Assembly (NCBI GenBank): GCA_009839635.1
Contig: VXPJ01000138.1
Coordinates: forward strand, 1-7,880
Length of the DNA stretch: 7,880 nt
Origin: Pseudomonadota bacterium
GTDB taxonomy: Bacteria; Pseudomonadota; Gammaproteobacteria; UBA4575
Reading direction: 5' to 3'
In this document: positions 1-6,874 of the stretch, piece after piece
Position numbering within the stretch: the stretch's first letter is position 1
How the letters are laid out: each line of letters starts with the position of its first letter
Notes under the pieces: model-generated
Seen by the model: only the letters and a program-made list of their open reading frames with translations
Databases searched by the model: none
Told to the model about the DNA's origin: nothing
Made by a program: the position numbers and the translations under genes

Positions 1-2363
1 TGGATGACATGGATGCTGAAAGTGAGGAGTTTGGCGGCAAACGTAGTTTTTTCGCTGGTGACTTTGCCCGCTACGGCTGGACTAGTTTGATGCGTGTTGG
101 ACTTGGTGGTCACGAAACCTTGAACCTCTATGCGGAAGCCATCTCCCGGATGCCGGAAAATCCTGGTATTCCACTGTTATTTCGCGACATCTTCAAGAAT
201 GCCTTCCTACCCTATCGAGACCCAGAGACACTGCGTGCTTTTCTCAAGATTATCGATGAATTTACCTATGATCACTCAGAGCGCCTTGGTGACGCCTTTG
301 AATATTTGCTCTCGATTCTAGGTTCCCAAGGTGATGCTGGGCAGTTTCGTACTCCGCGCCACATTATTGACTTCATCGTTGCCATCATCGACCCAAAGAA
401 AAACGAGACTGTACTCGATCCTGCCTGCGGCACAGCTGGGTTTCTGATCGCGTCTTACAAGCATATTTTAAAATCTAACATCGATAATCAAGGTGCTAGT
501 ACACTGACTCCCGATGATAAAAAGAGTCTTGCAAATAACTTCAAGGGTTACGATATCTCTCCCGACATGGTGCGGCTGTCACTAGTCAACATGTATCTTC
601 ATAACTTTGCTGATCCTCACATCTTCGAGTACGACACTTTGACCAGTGAGGAGCGTTGGAATGAGTATGCTGATGTAATTCTTGCGAATCCGCCATTCAT
701 GTCACCAAAGGGTGGCATCCGCCCACATAATCGTTTCTCCGTGCAATCCAAGCGCAGTGAGGTATTGTTTGTGGATTACATAGCCGAGCACCTAACGCCT
801 TCTGGCCGTGCAGGAATTATTGTGCCAGAAGGCATCATATTTCAAACCCAGAATGCTTATAGGCAGTTGCGTAAAATGTTAATTGCAGAGTATCTAGTTG
901 CTGTCATTTCCTTGCCTGCAGGCGTGTTTAAACCATACTCCGGTGTCAAAACATCCATACTGTTCCTTGACAAGACGTTGGCTAGGAAGAGTGCCTATAT
1001 TGCCTTCTTTAAAGTAAAGAATGATGGTTTTGATCTTGGTGACCAGCGACGACCCATTAAAGAAAACGATTTGCCTAGAGTACACACGAAAGTTGTTGAA
1101 TACATTCAGCAACTCCAAGCAGGTGAATCTATAGATTGTTCTCAACCACTTACCTTTGTAGCGGAAAGCAATGTGGAATACATGACTCACAGTTTTCAGT
1201 ATTCTTTTGGGCAAATCATAGAGAAAAAGAAAATTTTAGAGAATAAAGAATACAGTCTGAGTGGAGAGCGATATTTAGAGGTTGAACCTCAAGCTACAAA
1301 ATATAAACGGCAAAAAATCAAGACACTTGTTGAGACCGTCACTCCTCCAGTTAAGATACAAAAGAGAGCATTTGGCTCAACAGGCGAGCATCCAATTATT
1401 GATCAATCTGAAGAAGAGATTGCAGGATGGACTGATGACCAGTCTACATTGATATTTCCAAACAAACCTTTTGTGATATTTGGTGATCACACATGTACTG
1501 TAAAAATGATTGAAGTGCCATTTGCCCAAGGTGCTGATGGCATAAAAATTCTAAAAACTATTGGAGTTCTTGAACCAAAATTTTTGTATCATTTTTTGCG
1601 TGCTAGCCCTTTAGAATGTGGTGGTTATCGGCGGCACTTCTCTATGTTGAAAGAGAAGGAAATTCCGCTCCCTCCAGTGGAAGTACAGAAGGAAATTGTG
1701 GCGGAAATTGAGGGCTATCAGAAAGTCATCAGCGGTGCACAAGCTGTTATAGATAATTATAAGCCTCATATTCCAACTGATCCTGATTGGTCTATGGTAT
1801 CAATTGGGGAGATATGTAATCTTATCAATGGGCGAGCTTTCAAACCTGAAGATTGGCAAGACTCAGATAGTGGAGGTCTTCCAATTGTCCGAATACAAAA
1901 CCTGAATTGCCCGGAAAAAAGCTTCAATTACTACACGGGAGTCGTGAAAGATAAGTACATTATTGATGATGGGCAACTTCTTTTTTCATGGTCCGGTTCA
2001 AGAGGTACTTCTTTTGGTGCGCACATATGGAAAGGCAGCAAGGCAGTACTTAACCAACATATTTTTAAGATCGAATTTCAAAAATCTAAAATTAGTAAAA
2101 TGTATTTGTTTCATGCTCTGAACGAGGCTGTCTCTGTGGTGGAAGAGAATCTTCATGGAGGAGTAGGCCTTGTCCATATCACAAAAAGTAATTTTGAGAG
2201 AATACAAATTCCCCTTCCATCCCTAGAGATGCAAAAAGAAATTGTGGCAGAGATTGAAGTTGAGGAAGCCCTTGTAGATGCTAACTACAAGCTTGTTGAG
2301 AAGTTTGAAAAGAAAATTCAGTCTACTATTGCTCGTATTTGGGAAGAAAACACATCGTCGTAA
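1..2363 (+). CDS. hsdM: Type I-like DNA adenine methyltransferase fused to a two-TRD specificity region (HsdM-HsdS), 5' partial
   Basis: Transfers a methyl group from S-adenosylmethionine to N6 of adenine within a target chosen by the fused specificity region; acts on DNA in the cytoplasm. Residue numbers count the ATG at 9 as 1, but the frame is open to the left edge (codons GAT GAC precede it), so the true start probably lies upstream. Residues 15-95 resemble the helical HsdM N-terminal domain. FRTP is at 113-116, the SAM-binding motif I DPACGTAGF at 137-145, and the catalytic NPPF at 227-230. The methylase part ends near 425, after the EYSLSGERYLE stretch. Two specificity modules follow, about 435-585 and 592-780, each ending in IPLP, then QKEIVAEIE (560-568 and 742-750) and a helical spacer, as in HsdS. 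No HsdR is visible. AT-rich relative to the right half of the window, which suggests acquisition by transfer. An orphan methyltransferase or a type II-like enzyme is also possible. Confidence 0.93.
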   Translation, partial: DDMDAESEEFGGKRSFFAGDFARYGWTSLMRVGLGGHETLNLYAEAISRMPENPGIPLLFRDIFKNAFLPYRDPETLRAFLKIIDEFTYDHSERLGDAFEYLLSILGSQGDAGQFRTPRHIIDFIVAIIDPKKNETVLDPACGTAGFLIASYKHILKSNIDNQGASTLTPDDKKSLANNFKGYDISPDMVRLSLVNMYLHNFADPHIFEYDTLTSEERWNEYADVILANPPFMSPKGGIRPHNRFSVQSKRSEVLFVDYIAEHLTPSGRAGIIVPEGIIFQTQNAYRQLRKMLIAEYLVAVISLPAGVFKPYSGVKTSILFLDKTLARKSAYIAFFKVKNDGFDLGDQRRPIKENDLPRVHTKVVEYIQQLQAGESIDCSQPLTFVAESNVEYMTHSFQYSFGQIIEKKKILENKEYSLSGERYLEVEPQATKYKRQKIKTLVETVTPPVKIQKRAFGSTGEHPIIDQSEEEIAGWTDDQSTLIFPNKPFVIFGDHTCTVKMIEVPFAQGADGIKILKTIGVLEPKFLYHFLRASPLECGGYRRHFSMLKEKEIPLPPVEVQKEIVAEIEGYQKVISGAQAVIDNYKPHIPTDPDWSMVSIGEICNLINGRAFKPEDWQDSDSGGLPIVRIQNLNCPEKSFNYYTGVVKDKYIIDDGQLLFSWSGSRGTSFGAHIWKGSKAVLNQHIFKIEFQKSKISKMYLFHALNEAVSVVEENLHGGVGLVHITKSNFERIQIPLPSLEMQKEIVAEIEVEEALVDANYKLVEKFEKKIQSTIARIWEENTSS
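1686..2258 (+). repeat. Duplicated spacer element of the specificity region (copies at 1686-1712 and 2232-2258)
   Basis: Two 27-base copies, 546 bases apart, both encode QKEIVAEIE. They differ at five positions and every difference is a synonymous third base. The similarity extends upstream in protein (IPLP, then three or four variable residues, then the repeat). The copies mark the ends of the two target-recognition modules, at the place where HsdS subunits carry their conserved helical spacers. The duplication looks old and maintained by protein-level selection. It could in principle serve as a site for module exchange, but the silent differences lower nucleotide identity. Confidence 0.85.
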
Positions 2364-2396
2364 TCTATCTATGAGGCTTTCGAGTTTAGCGATTAC

Positions 2397-3092
2397 TTGC
2401 CACTTTCTTTTCAGGCCCCTAGCGAAAGTGACTACATCACTTTTCTATGGAGTGCCTTTGAAATTAACTACAACAAACAAAAATATCAGTTTGCCTATTT
2501 TGCCTATCACATGCTTGCGATGGGCTTTATTTATTTCAAAATATGGCAGATCAGACGTGAGCGATTAGATGATTTCAGAAAAGGTGTAATTGGATTCAGT
2601 AAGGATAATGAGAATTGTTTTCTACATGCTGCATCGCCGTTCGAATTTAGTAAAGTGCCAGAAGGTAGTGTCTTTCGTTTATTAAAACTTCTAGGGTGTG
2701 ATAACAGTAAGGTTGGTACTTATGGGGCGTTAGTGAACGACCGCAATGAAATGGCTCACGCTAATGGCCATATACATGTCAGAACAGAGGAAATATTTGG
2801 ATATAAAATTAGAAATATTCTAAAAATTGCAGAGGATATCCAGTCACAAGTAGAACCTATCATTGAGGTCTGTTATCAAAATTTCCTATTACGTAGCTTA
2901 GATCCTAATGAGCGTGAGTATTCTGATTTAACGGATCAGATCAGGGAAGCACTCATTCACAGTAATTACTTATCACAGAAAGATATCAAGATTTGCTTCA
3001 AATTTGATATTCAACGACTAAAGAATCATAAGAAGTTTCGTGAAATAAGCACGTTGCACAGAGAGATTCTCTCAATTGGTTTTCCTGAGTAA
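2397..3092 (+). CDS. HEPN-motif protein of unknown function next to the methyltransferase
   Basis: A 231-residue soluble protein that I cannot assign to a named family. The helical-looking chain contains DRNEMAHANGH at about 115-125. R116-N117 and H121 match the R-N-x-x-A-H form of the Rx4-6H motif of HEPN domains, many of which are RNases in toxin-antitoxin, abortive infection and RM-linked systems (for example PrrC). The N-terminal ~55 residues are aromatic-rich, and the C-terminal ~60 are charged and helical. No signal peptide is evident. The TTG at 2397 is the first usual start codon after the preceding stop; the next in-frame ATGs (2511, 2520) would remove a conserved-looking helix, and no strong ribosome binding site is seen. 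It lies 33 bases after the methyltransferase, in the same frame and with similar AT-rich composition, so it is probably co-transcribed. A role as RNase effector or RM accessory is inference; a non-catalytic HEPN is possible. Confidence 0.82.
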   Translation: MPLSFQAPSESDYITFLWSAFEINYNKQKYQFAYFAYHMLAMGFIYFKIWQIRRERLDDFRKGVIGFSKDNENCFLHAASPFEFSKVPEGSVFRLLKLLGCDNSKVGTYGALVNDRNEMAHANGHIHVRTEEIFGYKIRNILKIAEDIQSQVEPIIEVCYQNFLLRSLDPNEREYSDLTDQIREALIHSNYLSQKDIKICFKFDIQRLKNHKKFREISTLHREILSIGFPE

Positions 3093-3157
3093 ACCATACA
3101 AGTATAGAGAGAGTGTGCATTGTGCTATCTGCCATTTGGACTGGCCTCATTGCATGG

Positions 3158-3186
3158 TTCGCATCATAGTAAGAGGTGATTATAAG
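3158..3186 (+). promoter_or_regulatory. Candidate sigma70 promoter for the TonB-dependent receptor
   Basis: TTCGCA (3158-3163, four of six matches to the -35 consensus) is separated by exactly 17 bases from TATAAG (3181-3186, five of six matches to the -10). Transcription would start near 3193 and give a leader of about 107 bases before the ATG at 3300. An inverted repeat begins inside the -10 box. The call rests on consensus match and position only; I found no better pair in the 207-base gap. Confidence 0.45.
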
Positions 3187-3239
3187 AGTAGTGCTCGACA
3201 ACTGATTGGAACAGTAGCGGGGCTGTTTGTGCTACTCTT
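3184..3239. repeat. Inverted repeat overlapping the candidate promoter
   Basis: AAGAGTAG (3184-3191) and CTACTCTT (3232-3239) are perfect reverse complements. Between them lie AACAG (3210-3214) and CTGTT (3223-3227), which form a smaller nested stem. A competing pair, GCTCG (3193-3197) with CGAGC (3245-3249), crosses the outer arms. The left arm covers the end of the -10 box, so this could be a spaced operator or leader RNA structure. There is no T-run, so it is not a convincing terminator for the upstream gene. Arms this short can also arise by chance. Confidence 0.4.
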
Positions 3240-3285
3240 GGGTGCGAGCCGCGATAGATAGTCCCTGAGAATTCATGTAATTGGC

Positions 3286-3291
3286 AGGAGG
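3286..3291 (+). promoter_or_regulatory. Strong ribosome binding site that fixes the receptor start
   Basis: A perfect AGGAGG ends eight bases before the ATG at 3300. The in-frame GTG at 3291 overlaps this site, so it cannot be the start. Confidence 0.85.
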
Positions 3292-3299
3292 TGATTGAT

Positions 3300-5864
3300 A
3301 TGGGTTCTAGGCCTGCTGCTATTATCCTGTCCAGTGTGGTAGGAGTGCTTTTTGCAGCCTTATTATATGTGCCAGCAGGTCTGCATGCCGAGGAGTATGT
3401 AGAGAAATCTATCGATCTTCGCAAAATCAATGTGATTGGCTCGAGGCGGCCGGACCGCTCCGCTGTGGATACGCCCTCGGCGGTAGACATTATCAGCACG
3501 GAGGATCTCAACAACCAGGGGACGACCCAAGTGCCGGAACTGATGCGCAAGTTGGTGCCGTCCTACAATGTCGGTACCCAGCCGATCAGCGACGCTGCAA
3601 CCTTCATTCGCCCGGCCAACCTGCGTGGGCTTGCTGCCGACCAGACGCTAGTACTGGTGAACGGTAAGCGGCGCCACCGTGCCGCAGTCATCTCTTGGCT
3701 TGGCAACGGTGTCTCGGAAGGCGCGCAGGGGCCCGACATCAGCGTCATCCCTGCAATTGCCCTGAAGCGCGTCGAGGTACTGCGTGACACGGCCTCCGCA
3801 CAGTACGGTTCCGATGCTATCGCGGGCGTGATCAACTTTGTGCTCAAGGATCGTCCGCAGGGCGGCGCCCTTGAAGCGCAGTGGGGCCAGACCTATACGG
3901 GCGATGGCGATGAGTACCGGGTCGCCGGCAACCTGGGGATTCCGCTCGGTGCTGACGGCTTTGCCAACATCAGTGCTCAGTGGCACGAGATGGGGCCCAC
4001 GTCCCGCAGCGTGCAGCGTGCCGATGCACAAGCCCTGATCGACAGCGGCAATACCTTCGTTCGCCAGCCGTATACCCAGGTCTGGGGCCAGCCCGATGTC
4101 GATGATGATTACACCGTGTTCCTGAATTCCGCAGTAAAGTTCAGCGAGCAGTCCGAACTTTACGCGTTCGGCAACACTTCGGAGCGCGAGACCGAGGGTG
4201 GCTTTTTCTTCCGCAATCCGAATACCCGCACCGGCGTGTTCGTCGGTGAAGAGGATGGCCAGGCAAACTTTCGCCTGCCGCTTGCCCCGGGCTGTCCGGG
4301 ATATGCCAATCCATCCGAACGTATCCGGGTGACGGATGCGAGCGAACAGTTTGACTGGACGCCGTACCCGGGATGTTTCTTCAACGAGCGTTTCCCGGGC
4401 GGATTCACACCCAAGTTCGGAGCCGAGGTCAGCGACGCCTCGGGCGTGGCCGGTGTTCGCGGAGTGTTGGATTCGGGCTTGACCTACGATGCCAGCTACT
4501 CGATTGGCGAGAGCGAGGTGGATTTCACCATCCTCAACACCATCAATGCGAGCCTGGGGCTTGCGACCCCGACGCAATTCAGCCTGGGCAGCTATACGCA
4601 GACCGACCAGACCCTGAGCCTGGACATGACCCGTGCGATCGAGATGGCATCCCTGGCATCCCCCCTGTACACCGCCTTCGGGGTTGAATGGCGCGAAGAG
4701 CAGTTCGAGGTGAAGGCGGGCGAGGAAGCTTCATGGGTGGACGGGCAGATTCCGGATACCGGAGTCGGTGCCAACGGGTTTTCGGGATTCTCCCCTGTGG
4801 CTGCGGCAGGCAAGTGGGACAGATCCAACATTGCCACCTATGTCGAGTTCGAAGCAGACCTCACGGATGCGCTCACCGTCGCCGTGATGGGTCGTATCGA
4901 GGATCACGAGGATTACGACACGACCGAGGACTTCAAGATCGGCGCAATCCTCAAGGCCACGGAAACCGTCAGTCTGCGTGGTTCGGTCGGCACAGGCTTT
5001 CGCGTCCCGACGGTGGGGCAGGAGAATGTCGCCAATGTAACCACCGCGTTTATCCTGGATTCGCAAGGCAGAAACCAGTTGACGCAGCGGGGCACGATCC
5101 CCTCGAAATGCCCGGAAGCCGCAACGGTGGGAGCACAGAGGCTCGATGCCGAGGAGTCCGTCACGTACACGGCAGGCTTTGGCCTGCAGATGCACTCCAT
5201 CTCGCTCACCGTGGATATGTACAACATCGAGGTGGATGATCGGCTTGGCCTGTCCGAGGACAAAACGCTGAGTGCTGCACAGAAAGCGGCGATCGGTGCA
5301 AGTGGATGTTTTCCTGCCACCGACGTGAGTAATTTCCGCTTTTTCGGCAACGGGTTCGATACGCGCACCCGCGGCATCGACCTTGTGGCAAGCTTCGATG
5401 TGACGGACAGGCTGCCCCTGCTGCATGGCGGCAAGACCGAGCTTGCCCTTGTGGGCAACTACAATGACACCGAAGTCACTAGCCACAATCCGGAGTTCAT
5501 CGGAGAGCAGCGCATCCGGCAACTGGAAGACGCACTGCCGGATCTTCGCTTCAACGTGACGCTTCGACATGACCAGAGTCGCTGGGGCGGTTTCGCACGA
5601 GTGAATTTCTTTGACGGCTACGATGAGTTTCACGCAGACAGTGCAGATTTCATCATTGAACCGGACGAGGAGTTCACGCTGGACGTTGAGGTGAGTTACC
5701 GGGTGCCCAACGGATTCGAGTTGAGCGCCGGCGCGGAGAATATCTTCGACAACTTCCCGGACAGGAACGAGTTCGCCGAGAACTTGGGTTCCAAGTATCC
5801 CGAATCCTCACCAATGGGATACTCGGGCGGGTTCTACTACGCCCGCGCGCGCTACAGCTGGTAG
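3300..5864 (+). CDS. TonB-dependent outer-membrane receptor
   Basis: Outer-membrane gated beta-barrel for energy-dependent uptake of a scarce ligand such as an iron chelate, cobalamin or a carbohydrate, powered by TonB-ExbB-ExbD; the substrate is not identifiable here. The 854-residue length is normal for the family. Residues 1-30 form a signal peptide with likely cleavage after LHA. A plausible TonB-box region (KINVIGSR) is at 42-49. The plug spans about 50-185 and includes LRGLAADQTLVLVNGKRRHR and RVEVLRDTASAQYGSDAIAGVI. The barrel follows and ends YARARYSW, with the terminal aromatic residue recognised by the BAM machinery. Four cysteines (C332, C359, C604, C670) fall in predicted loops and may form disulfides. 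The start is set by the perfect ribosome binding site. No siderophore, ABC-transport or sigma/anti-sigma genes lie nearby. The first ~140 bases are more AT-rich than the rest. Confidence 0.95.
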   Translation: MGSRPAAIILSSVVGVLFAALLYVPAGLHAEEYVEKSIDLRKINVIGSRRPDRSAVDTPSAVDIISTEDLNNQGTTQVPELMRKLVPSYNVGTQPISDAATFIRPANLRGLAADQTLVLVNGKRRHRAAVISWLGNGVSEGAQGPDISVIPAIALKRVEVLRDTASAQYGSDAIAGVINFVLKDRPQGGALEAQWGQTYTGDGDEYRVAGNLGIPLGADGFANISAQWHEMGPTSRSVQRADAQALIDSGNTFVRQPYTQVWGQPDVDDDYTVFLNSAVKFSEQSELYAFGNTSERETEGGFFFRNPNTRTGVFVGEEDGQANFRLPLAPGCPGYANPSERIRVTDASEQFDWTPYPGCFFNERFPGGFTPKFGAEVSDASGVAGVRGVLDSGLTYDASYSIGESEVDFTILNTINASLGLATPTQFSLGSYTQTDQTLSLDMTRAIEMASLASPLYTAFGVEWREEQFEVKAGEEASWVDGQIPDTGVGANGFSGFSPVAAAGKWDRSNIATYVEFEADLTDALTVAVMGRIEDHEDYDTTEDFKIGAILKATETVSLRGSVGTGFRVPTVGQENVANVTTAFILDSQGRNQLTQRGTIPSKCPEAATVGAQRLDAEESVTYTAGFGLQMHSISLTVDMYNIEVDDRLGLSEDKTLSAAQKAAIGASGCFPATDVSNFRFFGNGFDTRTRGIDLVASFDVTDRLPLLHGGKTELALVGNYNDTEVTSHNPEFIGEQRIRQLEDALPDLRFNVTLRHDQSRWGGFARVNFFDGYDEFHADSADFIIEPDEEFTLDVEVSYRVPNGFELSAGAENIFDNFPDRNEFAENLGSKYPESSPMGYSGGFYYARARYSW

Positions 5865-5937
5865 CGACAGGCGTGACGTGATGAGCCCGTCGATCCTCCG
5901 GGCCTAGCCTGATCGGTCACCATAACCTGCCGGCACC

Positions 5938-6690
5938 ATGAAACTGGCTGCCCTGATATTCGATCTGGACGGCACGATTGCCGAGACCGAGGAAATCCAT
6001 CGCCAGGCATTCAACTATGCCTTCCGCAAGGCGGGGCTGAACTGGTACTGGTCACGCCTCCTGTATGGCGACCTGCTGTCGGTGACCGGCGGCAAGGAGC
6101 GCATCCGGTACTTCATCGACCAGTACTCGCCTGCCTTTCCCAAACTGGACCGCCTGACGGAGTTCATTGCTGACCTGCATCAGGCAAAGACAGAAAAATT
6201 CCATGAGACCTTGCTGTCTGGGTGTATCCCGTTGCGCCCCGGCGTGAAGCGCTTGGTGCAGGAGGCACGTGAAGCAGGGGTGCACCTGGGGATTGCTACC
6301 ACGACCACGGCCAGCAACGTCACGATCCTCCTGGAGACCAGCCTGGATGCGGCGGCTCCCGGCTGGTTTGATGTCATTGCAGCGGGGAACGTGGTGCCCC
6401 GGAAAAAACCCGCACCAGATATTTACGAGTATGCCCTGAAGGCCATGGGGGCCGATCCCGGCTCATGCCTAGCGATCGAGGATTCAGAGAACGGGCTGCG
6501 CGCTTCCCTGGGGGCCGGGCTCAAGACGGTCGTGACCACCAACCAGTACACCCAGGCCCATGATTTCAGCGGCGCCTGCCTTGTGCTCGATCATCTGGGA
6601 GAACCGAACCAGGCGGCTACGGCCTCTGTTGGTCAGCTGGCTGCCAATACGTACGTTGACCTTAAAGAGCTGGCCCTTCTGCTCGATTGA
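5938..6690 (+). CDS. cbbY: CbbY-type HAD-superfamily sugar-phosphate phosphatase
   Basis: Cytoplasmic Mg2+-dependent phosphatase of HAD subfamily I. The 250-residue chain has every expected motif: DLDGT at 9-13 (D9 nucleophile, D11 acid/base), a helical cap at about 17-90, motif II in ATTTTASN (T121-T124), motif III K157 in RKKPAPD, and metal-binding E181-D182 in IEDSENG. The stretch NWYWSRLLYGDLL followed by TGGKERIR (50-57) is characteristic of CbbY proteins. Characterised CbbY enzymes remove xylulose-1,5-bisphosphate, a Rubisco inhibitor, but related HADs act on beta-phosphoglucomutase-type or phosphoglycolate substrates, so the substrate is inferred. Unlike the classical case, no Rubisco or other cbb gene is adjacent. 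It starts 73 bases after the receptor stop; no good ribosome binding site precedes the ATG, and composition is GC-rich like the surrounding chromosome. Subfamily is confident, exact reaction less so. Confidence 0.92.
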   Translation: MKLAALIFDLDGTIAETEEIHRQAFNYAFRKAGLNWYWSRLLYGDLLSVTGGKERIRYFIDQYSPAFPKLDRLTEFIADLHQAKTEKFHETLLSGCIPLRPGVKRLVQEAREAGVHLGIATTTTASNVTILLETSLDAAAPGWFDVIAAGNVVPRKKPAPDIYEYALKAMGADPGSCLAIEDSENGLRASLGAGLKTVVTTNQYTQAHDFSGACLVLDHLGEPNQAATASVGQLAANTYVDLKELALLLD

Positions 6691-6713
6691 ACGCACCACT
6701 GCATGGTACTTGG

Positions 6714-6782
6714 CCGTGTTACGATGTGTGGCTACGGTCGGGCTGACCTGTACACATCGCTGCCACACCGTGTTACAGCCCG
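6714..6782. repeat. Dense cluster of direct and inverted repeats upstream of tRNA-Trp
   Basis: CCGTGTTAC occurs at 6714-6722 and 6768-6776, and CCGTGTT again at 6843-6849. Three perfect complementary pairs overlap: CGATGTGT (6722-6729) with ACACATCG (6752-6759), GTGTGGC (6726-6732) with GCCACAC (6762-6768), and CGGGCTG (6739-6745) with CAGCCCG (6776-6782). The first two share bases and exclude each other; the third crosses both. No T-run follows, so this is not a standard terminator. It lies in the 184-base gap between the phosphatase and tRNA-Trp, where I see no gene. Function unknown. Confidence 0.6.
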
Positions 6783-6798
6783 TTTGAGGGCGGCAAAA

Positions 6799-6822
6799 TT
6801 CCAAAAAATTGGTTCCAAAAAA
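6799..6822 (+). repeat. Tandem TTCCAAAAAA repeat ahead of the tRNA promoter
   Basis: TTCCAAAAAA occurs at 6799-6808 and 6813-6822, with a 14-base period. The A-tracts lie at and just upstream of the likely -35 region, so they may act as an UP-like or bent-DNA element for the stable-RNA promoter. Confidence 0.5.
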
Positions 6823-6841
6823 CCTGAAATAACGCTATAGT
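6813..6841 (+). promoter_or_regulatory. Candidate promoter of the tRNA-Trp-secE-nusG transcript
   Basis: TATAGT (6836-6841, five of six matches to the -10) is followed by a G/C-rich discriminator (GCCG), typical of stable-RNA promoters under stringent control. The -35 is weak: TTCCAA (6813-6818) gives a 17-base spacer, while TTGGTT (6809-6814) would be 21 bases away, which is too far. The predicted start near 6848 leaves about 27 bases before the mature tRNA. The -10 is the firmer half of this call. Confidence 0.55.
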
Positions 6842-6874
6842 GCCGTGTTTGGCAATTGCTAGCGCACTGAGTGA

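Noticed and set aside
2371..2568. ATG-initiated frame overlapping the start of the HEPN gene
   Set aside because: The product is low-complexity in character and stops at 2568, while the overlapping frame yields a long coherent protein. Kept only as a hint of a possible indel at the start.
3154..3261. 35-residue peptide with a hydrophobic C-terminal half in the gap before the receptor
   Set aside because: No ribosome binding site, its start lies upstream of the predicted transcription start, and no family is recognised. Hydrophobic short frames are common by chance.
3648..4577. 309-codon open frame on the minus strand
   Set aside because: It is a shadow of the receptor gene, produced by GC-rich codon bias; the plus-strand protein has full receptor motifs. 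The same applies to the minus-strand frame at 4731-5633.
5885..5903. GCCCG/CGGGC hairpin after the receptor stop as a terminator
   Set aside because: Only five base pairs with a nine-base loop and no following T-run; not enough to call an intrinsic terminator.
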